50,441 nucleotides of DNA from an uncultured Prevotellaceae bacterium (GTDB lineage Bacteria > Bacteroidota > Bacteroidia > Bacteroidales > Muribaculaceae): NCBI GenBank assembly GCA_946406035.1, contig CAMJJG010000014.1, positions 1 to 50,441 of the forward strand, read 5' to 3'. Below the pieces are notes generated by a model. That model was not told where the DNA came from. It worked only from the letters and a program-made list of their open reading frames with translations, and ran no database searches. Both the position numbers and the translations under genes were made by a program. Shown here one piece after another: positions 1 through 7,618 of the stretch. How positions within the stretch are numbered: position 1 is the stretch's first letter; each line of letters opens with the position of its first letter.

Positions 1-147
1 GGTGATGTACCACTGCGACGGGTCGGCATACTCGGGCGCAGCGGGCAGGAAGTCCGTATTTCCCTGGGGCTCGTTGCCATGCTTGCCGCACTGGGCGAAC
101 AGCAGGCAGGCCGTCATGACGATGATGATTCGGAGTGATGATTTCAT
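1..147 (-). CDS. Lipoprotein, possible DUF3089 family, 3' end outside window
   Basis: Only the first 49 codons lie in the window. The start is the ATG at 147, 13 bases after the stop of the upstream gene at 161-1024, so it is probably the last visible gene of that operon. Residues 4-19 form a short hydrophobic signal sequence ending at Cys20, with another Cys at 14; the lipobox is not canonical, but a lipoprotein signal is the best reading. The mature start (residues 36-48, around APEYADPSQWYI) resembles the opening of DUF3089 proteins, which are alpha/beta-hydrolase-like. That family call is recollection from a short stretch and is uncertain; the catalytic region is not in view. Confidence 0.6.
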   Translation of the reverse strand, partial: MKSSLRIIIVMTACLLFAQCGKHGNEPQGNTDFLPAAPEYADPSQWYIT

Positions 148-160
148 GATGGATGAGATT

Positions 161-1024
161 TTACTTGCCATTCATGACACTGTCGATGTGCTGAATGATG
201 GGCCGCAGGGTGTTGAGGTCCTTGAGCGTGAGCGTGTCGGTTCTGAAGTCAGATTGTATCGGTTTCTCGCCATCGATGTTGATGTCCTGTGTGCGTTGGT
301 CGGTAAAAGCCATGACCTCTTCCTCGCTGATGCCGATGAGCGCCATGTTCTTACGGTTATAGTAACGGATGTTGGCCGCAACATAGTCCAGCCAGTACTT
401 GCGGACGTGGAAGTCCTCGATCTTTTGCCTGAAGACGTTGTTGGTCAACAGTTTGGTCAAAGTGTGCTCACCAGGCTTCATCTGGGATACCACTTGGCTG
501 ATGCATGTCTCATACTCGTTGACCCACTGGCTCCAGTTGGCCTCCTCGGCATTCATCTTGGAGAAGCAGGCACCCACGTTGTCGATAAACTGGAAGTTAC
601 CCATGTTCTTCCACGTCTCGATATTGTTGCTGAAGATGTTCTCGGCAGTCTTGTCATGGGTGATCACATCAACAAGTGCCAGCACCTCGTTGATCAAGTC
701 ACCGACTTCCTCGGGGGGAATGTTGTCGAGCTTGTCTTGCGGCAGGCTGCGCATCCAGGCACCGATGGAGTCGCAGCGGGCAATCTTCTGGGACATGTCC
801 TCCACGTTGCGTGAAAACTGCTCGATGTTGCTCATCACCATCATGGCCGACATCTTGCGGTCGTTGGCGCGTTGGCAACGGTCCAGCAGAGCTGCCGTGC
901 CAAATGTCAATATAATCGAGATGGTGGTGGCTACGATGGTGAGAAACACCTCTCTCATGGTAGAACCCTTGGCCCAGGTGCGGGCAAATAGCGGTATTCT
1001 GACTTTGACTCTTGGAGGTCTCAT
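161..1024 (-). CDS. Conserved membrane-anchored protein of unknown function
   Basis: 287 residues with one predicted membrane segment at about residues 24-45, preceded by a basic tail and followed by a soluble, mostly helical domain that should face the periplasm. I do not recognise a Pfam family. The long start (MRPPRVKVRIP) is kept because the basic stretch suits a membrane anchor; an in-frame Met at residue 23 is an alternative but would fall just at the membrane helix. It sits between a TrmH-type methyltransferase (29 bases upstream) and a lipoprotein gene (13 bases downstream), all on the same strand, so it is probably cotranscribed. No catalytic motif is visible. Confidence 0.75.
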   Translation of the reverse strand: MRPPRVKVRIPLFARTWAKGSTMREVFLTIVATTISIILTFGTAALLDRCQRANDRKMSAMMVMSNIEQFSRNVEDMSQKIARCDSIGAWMRSLPQDKLDNIPPEEVGDLINEVLALVDVITHDKTAENIFSNNIETWKNMGNFQFIDNVGACFSKMNAEEANWSQWVNEYETCISQVVSQMKPGEHTLTKLLTNNVFRQKIEDFHVRKYWLDYVAANIRYYNRKNMALIGISEEEVMAFTDQRTQDINIDGEKPIQSDFRTDTLTLKDLNTLRPIIQHIDSVMNGK

Positions 1025-1053
1025 AGTTTTAATAGTTTTATTGGCATGATTGA

Positions 1054-1863
1054 TTAATCGGTGGTTGTGCGCAGTTCCCAGAAAGCGACTGCGGCGGCTG
1101 CGGCGACGTTAAGGGAATCGACGCCATGCTGCATGGGGATTCGCACGACGTGGTCGGCAGCGGTGATGGCCTCACGGGACAGGCCGTCGCCCTCGGTGCC
1201 CATGATCAGGGCCAGGCGGGGTTCCTGCTTCAACAATGGGTCATCGAGGGGGATGGAGTCGTCGCTCAGCGCCATGGCCGCGGTCTTGAAGCCCAACTCG
1301 TGGAGGCGGGGCGTGACGGGCTCGTCAATCCACGTCCAGGGAACAAGGAAGACCGACCCCATCGACACACGCACGGCCCGGCGGTTCAGCGGGTCACAGG
1401 CCGTAGGCGTCAACAGCACGGCATCAATGCCCAGCGCAGCCGCCGAGCGGAAGATGGCACCGATGTTGGTCGTGTCGGTCACTCCATCGATGACGACAAC
1501 GCGGCTGGCGTCGCGGCAGACTTCGCTGGCGGGGCGGGGCAGGGGACGGCGCATGGCGCAAAGCACGCCGCGCGTCAGCGTGTAACCCGTCAGCGAGGCC
1601 AGCAACTCGCGCTCGCCCGTATAGACGGGGATATCACCGCATCGCTCGATGATGCTCGCGGCATCGCCCGTGATGTGCCGCCGCTCACACAGCAGCGACA
1701 GCGGCTCGTAGCCCGCGTCCAGGGCGACGTGGATGACCTTGGGACTCTCGGCGATAAAGATGCCCTTGTCGGGCTCCAGACGGTTGCGCAGCTGGGCCTC
1801 GGTCAACGTACCGTAGATTTCCACCCCTGGGTGGTCAAGAGTTGTGATATTGATAATCGGCAT
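1054..1863 (-). CDS. TrmH/SpoU-family RNA 2'-O-methyltransferase
   Basis: 269 residues. The N-terminal third (about 1-110) matches the small RNA-substrate-binding domain of this family. The C-terminal SPOUT domain carries the three diagnostic motifs: TNIGAIFRSAAALG (motif 1, about 132-145), LIMGTEGDGLS (motif 2) and IPM..GVDSLNVAAAAAVAFWEL (motif 3), which together form the trefoil-knot SAM site. It should methylate a ribose 2'-OH in rRNA or tRNA. The target cannot be told from sequence: RlmB, TrmH and related paralogs look alike. The gene starts 6 bases after the PH-domain gene stop, indicating cotranscription. Confidence 0.9.
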   Translation of the reverse strand: MPIINITTLDHPGVEIYGTLTEAQLRNRLEPDKGIFIAESPKVIHVALDAGYEPLSLLCERRHITGDAASIIERCGDIPVYTGERELLASLTGYTLTRGVLCAMRRPLPRPASEVCRDASRVVVIDGVTDTTNIGAIFRSAAALGIDAVLLTPTACDPLNRRAVRVSMGSVFLVPWTWIDEPVTPRLHELGFKTAAMALSDDSIPLDDPLLKQEPRLALIMGTEGDGLSREAITAADHVVRIPMQHGVDSLNVAAAAAVAFWELRTTTD

Positions 1864-1869
1864 GATGTG

Positions 1870-2238
1870 TCAAGTGGTAGCTGGATTACCGTTGCCACTG
1901 CCCTGGATGGCGCGCACTTGGCGCTGGAACTCGAGCGGGCGCTTGATGTAGCGCAGCACGATGGTGCCCGCACCAGTACCCGACACCTTGATGGTGCCGT
2001 AGTTGAAGATGCGGCCCCACAGGCTCTGCTCGACCAGGATGCTCTCGACCTTGCTAATGACAATCTCGTGGGCATGGCGGTGCAGCCATCCATGACTGTG
2101 AAAGAAGCGCTTGTCGCTCACAAAGATGGTGGTCGTCAGGTTGCGGATGAAACTGCCCAACTGCAGGTAGGCCCACTTGCTGAGCCGCGGCTGGTAGATG
2201 ATGGTCTCGCCCGGAGCGATAATTCGGCTGATTTTCAT
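1870..2238 (-). CDS. PH-domain (bPH2/DUF304-like) protein
   Basis: 122 residues. It begins MKISRIIAPGETIIYQPRLS and contains the pattern of bacterial pleckstrin-homology domains (bPH_2): a GE-x-I strand, a tryptophan/leucine-rich hairpin around WAYLQLG, and a C-terminal part with VESILVEQSLWGRIFNYGTI followed by a GAGTIVLRYIKRP strand. Such domains usually occur beside membranes, but this protein has no clear membrane helix. I start at the ATG at 2238. An upstream in-frame TTG at 2271 would lie inside the predicted promoter box, so the longer reading is unlikely. It is the first gene of the 2.2-0 kb minus-strand operon. Confidence 0.75.
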   Translation of the reverse strand: MKISRIIAPGETIIYQPRLSKWAYLQLGSFIRNLTTTIFVSDKRFFHSHGWLHRHAHEIVISKVESILVEQSLWGRIFNYGTIKVSGTGAGTIVLRYIKRPLEFQRQVRAIQGSGNGNPATT

Positions 2239-2268
2239 AACATATACTAAAATTTGTTTCTTATTGGG

Positions 2269-2276
2269 CAAAGTTA
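2269..2276 (-). promoter_or_regulatory. Bacteroidota -7 promoter element for the PH/TrmH operon
   Basis: Reads TAACTTTG on the minus strand, a perfect match to TAnnTTTG, about 30 bases upstream of the ATG at 2238. It argues against the in-frame TTG start that overlaps it. Confidence 0.65.
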
Positions 2277-2299
2277 CTGCTTATTTCCACATTATTTAG

Positions 2300-2307
2300 T
2301 AATTTCG
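2300..2307 (+). promoter_or_regulatory. Probable -7 element for lepB
   Basis: TAATTTCG, one mismatch from TAnnTTTG, 30 bases upstream of the lepB ATG and divergent from the box at 2269-2276. I see no good -33 element, so this is tentative. The same TTCG variant occurs at 34149 and 41614. Confidence 0.45.
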
Positions 2308-2337
2308 CACCGAATTTTTCCCAATCAACTCAAAATC

Positions 2338-3798
2338 ATGGCAACTGACAACAAGGATAAGAACAAGGATAAGAACAAGGATAAGAAGGAAGAGTATGTG
2401 AGGCAGACAGGATCGCTCAAGGAGCGCCTGGCACGGGTCAAGAAGACCCGCTGGTGGCGTTTTGGCATCGTGGCTCTCATCTATGTGCTGTGGACCATCT
2501 GGATGGGTAACCCCTTGCTGCTGCTGGGATTGCTGTTGCTGGCCGACATCTATCTCACCCAGTACATCCCCTGGGGCGCCTGGAAGGGCTGGAAACCAGG
2601 CCCCTTGCGCACACTGATGAGCTGGGTGGACGCCATTGTCTATGCCCTGGTGCTGGTCTATTTCCTGTTCCTGTTCGTCGGGCAGAATTACCAGATTCCC
2701 TCGTCCTCGCTCGAGAAATCGTTGTTGACAGGCGACTTCCTGTGGGTTAACAAGGTGACCTATGGTCCCCGCGTACCCCAGACCCCATTGCACTTCCCCC
2801 TGGCCCAGAACACGCTGCCCATCCTGGGCTGCAAGTCCTATATTGACAAGCCGCAGCTCGAGTATCATCGACTGAAGGGCCTGCGCAGCGTGGAGCGCAT
2901 GGATATCGTGGTCTTTAACTTCCCCGCTGGCGACACCGTCTTGCAGAAGATGCCCCCAACCCACACCGACTACTACTCGTTGTGCAAGGACTACGGACGT
3001 GATGCGGTGCTCAGCAACAAGGAGGCCTTTGGCGACGTCATCTACCGTCCCGTGGATCGCCGCGACAACTATGTGAAGCGCTGCCTGGGACTCCCTGGCG
3101 AGACCTTGCAGATTAAGGATGGCATCGTCTATGTAAACGGCAAAGCCGTTCCCCAGCCCAAGAATGTGCAGTACATGTACTATGTCGAGACCGACGGCAC
3201 CCAGATCAGCGATGACCTGTTCGAGGAGCTGGGCATCAGTGTGGCCGACCGCCGCCACGTCCAGGACATGTATGGCAACCTCATCCCCAACGTGTATATC
3301 CTGCCGCTCACCGGCGAGATGCACAAGACATTGCAGGCTGTCAAGTATGTAAGGAGCATCCAGCGCTATCAGCCCAGCGAGAGCGAGACGCTCGACACCT
3401 ATCCCATGGGCACCGATTACGGCTGGACCCATGCCAACTATGGTCCCATCTGGATTCCCAAGAAGGGAGCCAAGATTGACCTCACGCTGCAAAATCTGCC
3501 GCTGTATGAGCGCTGCATCCATGCCTATGAGGGCAATTCGCTCGAGGTCAAGGGTGGCCAGATCTATATCAACGGCAAGCCCGCCACCAGCTACACCTTC
3601 AAGATGGACTACTACTGGATGCAGGGCGACAACCGCGACAACTCGCTCGACTCGCGCTACTGGGGCTTTGTGCCCGAGGATCACATCGTGGGCACCCCGT
3701 CGATCATCCTCATCTCGTTTGACAAGGACCACAGCCTGCTGGACGGCGGCATCCGCTGGAACCGCATCTTCAAGATGCCCAACCCCGACAAGAAATAG
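2338..3798 (+). CDS. lepB: Signal peptidase I, long Bacteroidales form
   Basis: 486 residues, clearly longer than the roughly 320-residue E. coli enzyme. It cleaves signal peptides at the outer face of the inner membrane. A charged Lys/Asp repeat (residues 4-17) is followed by two membrane segments (about 43-56 and 59-76) and a third at about 93-114. The catalytic Ser is S124 in IPSSSLEKSLL; the general base is K247 in DNYVKRCLGLPGE; the conserved box GDNRDNSLDSRYWGF is at 430-443. The extra length is a region of about 160 residues between the Lys box and the GDNRDNS box. The ATG at 2338 is chosen: the longer open frame has only a TTG at 2254, upstream of the promoter. A WbqC gene follows after 44 bases. 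Confidence 0.95.
   Translation: MATDNKDKNKDKNKDKKEEYVRQTGSLKERLARVKKTRWWRFGIVALIYVLWTIWMGNPLLLLGLLLLADIYLTQYIPWGAWKGWKPGPLRTLMSWVDAIVYALVLVYFLFLFVGQNYQIPSSSLEKSLLTGDFLWVNKVTYGPRVPQTPLHFPLAQNTLPILGCKSYIDKPQLEYHRLKGLRSVERMDIVVFNFPAGDTVLQKMPPTHTDYYSLCKDYGRDAVLSNKEAFGDVIYRPVDRRDNYVKRCLGLPGETLQIKDGIVYVNGKAVPQPKNVQYMYYVETDGTQISDDLFEELGISVADRRHVQDMYGNLIPNVYILPLTGEMHKTLQAVKYVRSIQRYQPSESETLDTYPMGTDYGWTHANYGPIWIPKKGAKIDLTLQNLPLYERCIHAYEGNSLEVKGGQIYINGKPATSYTFKMDYYWMQGDNRDNSLDSRYWGFVPEDHIVGTPSIILISFDKDHSLLDGGIRWNRIFKMPNPDKK
2350..2385 (+). repeat. Three exact 12-bp tandem repeats in lepB
   Basis: Unit AACAAGGATAAG repeated three times, encoding the cytoplasmic N-terminal Asn-Lys-Asp-Lys repeats. In-frame units like this can expand or contract by slippage without breaking the gene. 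Confidence 0.9.
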
Positions 3799-3842
3799 AA
3801 ATTTGTTAGGAGTTAGGGATCGATTGCCCGAAACATGAAAAG

Positions 3843-4490
3843 ATGCTTGAGACATCGGTGACAGCGGTGGTGATGGGTAGCATGTGCGCCGCCAGTGTGC
3901 GCTGCTATGCCGTAGCGCTCCAGGCCGGCACACTGCTGGTTGATCTGGATGAGCGCCGCCTGCCCCTGCGCCACAGCCACCACCGCTACCGCATCGACGG
4001 TCCTAACGGCATGCAGACGCTCACCGTCCCGCTCGTGGGCTCTACCAACAACATGGCCACCCCGTTGCGCGACGTGCTCATCTCGGAACACGGCGACTGG
4101 CGCCGCCTGCACTGGGGCGCCCTCTACTCGGCCTACGGCCGCTCGCCATACTTTGATTATGTCGCCGACGACCTCGCGCGCGTCATCCACGGTTCCCAAC
4201 GATACTTGCACGAGTTTAACCGCGAGCTGCATGAGCTCATTGTCGATTTCATGGATCTGCCACTCGAGACCCGCTATGACACGGCAAGCATCGGTGCAGA
4301 CGATGACGTGACCGACCTGCGCCAGCGCATCGCCATGAAGCGTCCCGACGCACTGCCAATAACCAACGTCCCCTATTATCAGATGTGGGCAACAACAGGC
4401 GGTTTCAAGCCCGACCTGAGCATCCTCGACCTCATGATGACCCAGGGGCGTGAAGCCATCTTCACCCTGCTCGCAATGACCAGTCAATAA
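3843..4490 (+). CDS. WbqC-family protein
   Basis: 215 residues. The N-terminal region with SHHRYRIDGPNGMQTLTVPLVG and the downstream LRDVLISEHGDWRRLHWGALYSAYGRSPYFDYVADDL match the WbqC-like family. Founding members are in O-antigen clusters, where they have been linked to amino-sugar nucleotide or glycan biosynthesis; the biochemical role is not settled. There is no signal peptide or membrane segment. It lies 44 bases after lepB on the same strand, a pairing consistent with one operon. The ATG at 3843 is the only in-frame start compatible with full family length; a nearby ATG at 3835 is out of frame. Confidence 0.85.
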   Translation: MLETSVTAVVMGSMCAASVRCYAVALQAGTLLVDLDERRLPLRHSHHRYRIDGPNGMQTLTVPLVGSTNNMATPLRDVLISEHGDWRRLHWGALYSAYGRSPYFDYVADDLARVIHGSQRYLHEFNRELHELIVDFMDLPLETRYDTASIGADDDVTDLRQRIAMKRPDALPITNVPYYQMWATTGGFKPDLSILDLMMTQGREAIFTLLAMTSQ

Positions 4491-4880
4491 AAAGAAAAAG
4501 GTCCAAGCATCACTGCTGAGACCCTCATAATTACTAATACTTGAAAACTATATTTACCCCATAAAAGCATTCCTCTTTCAATTGGCAAAACCCAATGGAA
4601 TTGCCTCATGTCTTTGACATTTTGTTTTTATGTGACACAAATTAACGATATATTTCTCTAATCAAATCAATTTTAATATTTAAAAAATGTGAAAATTGCC
4701 GTTTTTTCTTCATTTTTCTAGTGAATTGCCATTTTTATTACATATTTGTTGCGAAATCGGGTTTTCTCAAGCATTTATATATAATGCGCCAGCAACTTTA
4801 AACCCACTACCGCACCCCCGTTCGGCCAAACCTCATAGGGGAATCTCGCATAATCGTCTAGAAAAAAATGCCGCAATGCG
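4491..4880 (+). other. AT-rich intergenic stretch, nothing recognised
   Basis: About 390 bases between the WbqC gene and the tRNA promoter, strongly AT-rich with many T runs. A 68-codon frame here starts with TTG and has no protein-like features. I see no obvious hairpin, RNA family or gene remnant. Confidence 0.6.
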
Positions 4881-4910
4881 TTGCCAGTTCCCAATTATTT
4901 AGTAACTTTG
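4881..4910 (+). promoter_or_regulatory. Promoter of the CAU-anticodon tRNA
   Basis: TTG at 4881-4883 and TAACTTTG at 4903-4910, spaced 19 bases, matching the Bacteroidota -33/-7 consensus. The box is followed by CAGCCGCT, identical to the enolase promoter at 47058. Confidence 0.75.
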
Positions 4911-4942
4911 CAGCCGCTTGAGAAGCATAGCAACTCACAGCC

Positions 4943-5016
4943 GGTCCTATAGCTCAGTTGGTTAGAGCACCTGACTCATAATCAGGGAGTCCTTGGTTCA
5001 AGCCCAAGTGGGACCA
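4943..5016 (+). tRNA. tRNA with CAU anticodon (elongator Met, or Ile2 with lysidine)
   Basis: 74 bases folding into a full cloverleaf. The acceptor stem GGTCCTA pairs with TGGGACC, followed by discriminator A. The D arm contains AGCTCAGTTGGTTAGAGC; the anticodon stem CCTGA/TCAGG encloses CTCATAA, giving anticodon CAU; the T arm is CTTGG-TTCAAGC-CCAAG. It lacks the initiator-type 1-72 mismatch, so it is not the initiator. Choosing between elongator Met and TilS-modified Ile2 needs comparison with the organism's other CAU tRNAs. CCA is not encoded. Confidence 0.93.
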
Positions 5017-5027
5017 CCCGAGAAATG

Positions 5028-5079
5028 AATTGCGCGAATTAAACCCATAGGCTGGAGCCTGAGTTTAATTCGCGCAATT
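5028..5079. terminator. 17-bp perfect inverted repeat, bidirectional terminator
   Basis: AATTGCGCGAATTAAAC at 5028-5044 is exactly complementary to 5063-5079. The loop contains a second small stem (AGGC/GCCT at 5049-5060). It lies between the tRNA and the convergent coiled-coil gene ending at 5099, so it can serve both transcripts. There is no strong T run. Confidence 0.75.
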
Positions 5080-5098
5080 TGCGTTTAAGTGCCGAATG

Positions 5099-5794
5099 TC
5101 AGTTGGCGTACAGCATGTTGATGGCCTCGTTGAGCTTGCGCTCGTCCTTGAGACCGTCGTTCTTGAACAGCATCACCTTGTCCAGAACGCGGTCCAGATA
5201 GTCGATGCTCTCGTTTTTCTCTTTTTTGTTGTACACTTTCCAGTACTTGGTGCCCTTCAGGCCTTTTTCAAATTTCTTGTAGGCGTCGGTGCTCGACGAC
5301 TGGTAAGTCCATCGGGTCTTAGACAGTTCGGTCTTCTGTTTCTCGAGGAATTCCTTCAGGTTCTTGGTGTACTCGCCATACTTCTCGACGAGTTCCCTCT
5401 TCTTGATGACTTCCTTGGTCTCCATGCCCTCAAAGCTGCGCAGAGCCTCGTCCACGTCGCTCTTGTTGTAGGGGTTATATAATACGTCGACGATTTCTTG
5501 GTCATACACCATCTCGTCCCTGTCGGTGAACTTGTCCTTGCGTATCTTCACCTCGTTTTTCAGTTCCTTCTCGAGGGTCTTCTTTTGCGACTCCATGTCC
5601 TTGATGATTGACTTGAGGCTATCGATGCGCTCTTCCAGGTTCTTGATGGCAGTTTCCTTGTCCTTGATGTTCTTCTCGTGCATCTCGATGTCTTTCTCGA
5701 GTTGCAGCACGTTTTGGGTGGATGACTGTGCCATAACGGCGGGAGCCATGGTCATGGTCATGGCGATGACCAGCAGTTTGATTTGTTTCATCAT
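5099..5794 (-). CDS. Secreted coiled-coil protein of unknown function
   Basis: 231 residues beginning MMKQIKLLVIAMTMTMAPAVMAQ, a signal peptide with likely cleavage after Ala22. Residues about 30-90 form a long, highly charged heptad-type coiled coil (LEKDIEMHEKNIKDKETAIKN and following). The rest is Lys/Glu-rich and helical, with no Cys and no recognised domain. It should be exported to the periplasm or outer-membrane space and may be structural. It stands alone with its own promoter and terminator. It resembles small coiled-coil Bacteroidales proteins annotated only as hypothetical. Confidence 0.85.
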   Translation of the reverse strand: MMKQIKLLVIAMTMTMAPAVMAQSSTQNVLQLEKDIEMHEKNIKDKETAIKNLEERIDSLKSIIKDMESQKKTLEKELKNEVKIRKDKFTDRDEMVYDQEIVDVLYNPYNKSDVDEALRSFEGMETKEVIKKRELVEKYGEYTKNLKEFLEKQKTELSKTRWTYQSSSTDAYKKFEKGLKGTKYWKVYNKKEKNESIDYLDRVLDKVMLFKNDGLKDERKLNEAINMLYAN

Positions 5795-5827
5795 AGCGTT
5801 ATTGAATTGAATGAGTTAATCTGGTGG

Positions 5828-5835
5828 CAAAGGTA
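5828..5835 (-). promoter_or_regulatory. -7 promoter element for the coiled-coil gene
   Basis: TACCTTTG on the minus strand, a perfect TAnnTTTG, about 34 bases upstream of the ATG at 5794. Confidence 0.65.
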
Positions 5836-6210
5836 ATAAATAGTTTCCACTTATAAAAATTGTCGGACCGATGCTTCTCCTTTCTTGCTGCAGGCCGACG
5901 TGATTAATGCCCAGGAGGAAAATCTGCGGGGCGGGCTTGGGGCCGTTGACACTCTCAAGAATACGGTTGTTGGGTGATGGATGGGGTGTATAAAAAGCGA
6001 AAGTGCACTTTTTCACAAAAGCACACCATCTTCATAACCAAAATTCAAGTATATATGTTCTTGTTGTTTGTTGCCAAACTTTCTCAAGTAGGATGGAATT
6101 CATTTTCCACTGCAAAGATAATAAATTACTTTGATATGTTCCAAACTTTTTGAGACTTTTTTTGAATAAAAATTCTTAATAATATACAGTAAAAAACAAT
6201 AATATCTTGA
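5836..6210. other. AT-rich intergenic stretch, nothing recognised
   Basis: About 375 bases upstream of the coiled-coil gene and downstream of der. It is AT-rich. A 66-codon minus-strand frame here lacks an ATG start and overlaps the promoter at 5828, so I do not call it. Confidence 0.55.
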
Positions 6211-6253
6211 TTTACAGCAAGTAGGGTACAGATTGCGCCCTACTTGCTGTAAA
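6211..6253 (-). terminator. 16-bp perfect hairpin, terminator of der
   Basis: TTTACAGCAAGTAGGG at 6211-6226 is exactly complementary to 6238-6253, with an 11-base loop. It starts within 3 bases of the der stop codon. On the minus strand it is followed by a T-rich stretch. Confidence 0.85.
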
Positions 6254-6255
6254 GT

Positions 6256-7569
6256 TTATTTCTCGCGGAAGAACAGGTTGATTACCGTGCCATGCAGGTT
6301 CCAGTGCTCGCGTATCTTGTTCTCTAGATACCGCTTGTAGGGGTCCTTGACCCACTGTGGCAGGTTGCAGAAGAAGATGAACGTGGGCACGTGGGCCCCC
6401 TTGAGCATGGTGATGTACTTGATCTTGACATACTTGCCCTTGACAGCGGGTGGGGGATAGGCCTGGATGTCGGCCTGGAGGGTGTTGTTGAGTTGCGAGG
6501 TCGGGATGGTGATGCGGCGGTTGTTGTGCACGTCGATGGCCGTTTGCAGCACCTTGTGGATGCGTTGCTTGGTCAACGCCGAGCCAAAGATGATGGGGAA
6601 GTCGGTGAACGGGGCAAATCGCTCGCGAATGGTTGCCTCGAAGTGGTCAATCGACTGCTGCGTCTTGTTTTGGGCCAGGTCCCACTTGTTGACGAGCACG
6701 ACAAGGCCCTTGCGGTTCTTCTGGATGATGGAGAAGATGTTGACGTCCTGGGCCTCGATGCCACGGGTGGCGTCGATGAGCAGGATGCACACGTCGCTGT
6801 TCTCGATGGCGCGGATGGAGCGCAGCACCGAGTAGTACTCGATGTCCTCGTTGACCTTGTTCTTCTTGCGGATGCCGGCGGTGTCGACCAGGTAGAAGTC
6901 GAAGCCAAACTTGTTGTAGCGCGAGTAGATGCTGTCGCGCGTGGTGCCGGCGATGTCGGTGACAATGTTGCGCTGCTCGTCCATGAGCGAATTGACCAGC
7001 GATGACTTGCCGGCGTTGGGGCGGCCCACGATGGCAAAGCGCGGCAGCTCGTCGTCGATGGCTTCATCGGCCTTGTCGGGCATGCGCTTGACTACCTCGT
7101 CGAGCAGGTCACCCGTGCCGTTGCCGTTGGCGGCCGATATCGAGAAGGGTTGTCCTAGGCCCAGGGCGTAGAACTCGGCCTCGGCATACATCGACTGGTT
7201 GTTGTCGTCCTTGTTGGCCACGACGATGACGGGTTTGGACGTGCGGCGCAGGATGTCGGCCACATGGTCGTCAAGGTCGGTGATGCCGTTCTTGATGTCG
7301 ACGACAAACAGGATGACGTCGGCCTCGTCGATGGCCAGCTGCACCTGCTTGTTGATCTCTTCTTCAAAGATGTCCTCGCTGTTGACTACCCAGCCGCCGG
7401 TATCGACTACCGACATTTCCAAGCCGTTCCACTCCATCTTGCCGTACTGGCGGTCTCGCGTGGTGCCGCTCGTGTCGTTAACGATGGCGGCTCGCGTCTG
7501 TGTCAGGCGGTTAAACAGCGTTGACTTGCCCACGTTGGGCCTTCCCACGATTGCTACTAGTCGTCCCAT
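6256..7569 (-). CDS. der: Ribosome-associated GTPase Der (EngA)
   Basis: 437 residues with the diagnostic tandem GTPase domains: first P-loop GRPNVGKS (9-16) with DTGGW as G3 and NKDD as G4; second P-loop GRPNAGKS (about 182-189) with DTAGI and NKWD. The C-terminal KH-like domain (about 350-437) includes [19 protein letters not shown]. Der is essential for 50S subunit assembly. It is the last gene of the DUF177-rpmF-fabH-era-der cluster, 49 bases after era, and is followed directly by a strong hairpin. Confidence 0.98.
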   Translation of the reverse strand: MGRLVAIVGRPNVGKSTLFNRLTQTRAAIVNDTSGTTRDRQYGKMEWNGLEMSVVDTGGWVVNSEDIFEEEINKQVQLAIDEADVILFVVDIKNGITDLDDHVADILRRTSKPVIVVANKDDNNQSMYAEAEFYALGLGQPFSISAANGNGTGDLLDEVVKRMPDKADEAIDDELPRFAIVGRPNAGKSSLVNSLMDEQRNIVTDIAGTTRDSIYSRYNKFGFDFYLVDTAGIRKKNKVNEDIEYYSVLRSIRAIENSDVCILLIDATRGIEAQDVNIFSIIQKNRKGLVVLVNKWDLAQNKTQQSIDHFEATIRERFAPFTDFPIIFGSALTKQRIHKVLQTAIDVHNNRRITIPTSQLNNTLQADIQAYPPPAVKGKYVKIKYITMLKGAHVPTFIFFCNLPQWVKDPYKRYLENKIREHWNLHGTVINLFFREK

Positions 7570-7618
7570 ATTTTGTCCTTGGTTTAATATTTTTTGTTTC
7601 TGGTTTCTATTTTCAGCT

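Noticed and set aside
2-814. 270-codon plus-strand open frame at the window start
   Set aside because: It is antisense to the membrane-anchored protein and lipoprotein genes, which have signal and membrane features and tight operon spacing; its product has no recognisable features.
2350-2385. CRISPR-like or regulatory meaning for the 12-bp repeats
   Set aside because: Units are contiguous, in frame and inside lepB coding sequence, with no spacers.
4696-4902. 68-codon plus-strand frame before the tRNA
   Set aside because: Starts with TTG in AT-rich intergenic DNA, overlaps the tRNA promoter and has no family resemblance.
5816-6017. 66-codon minus-strand frame upstream of the coiled-coil gene
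   Set aside because: No ATG start, overlaps the predicted promoter at 5828 and shows no protein-like features.
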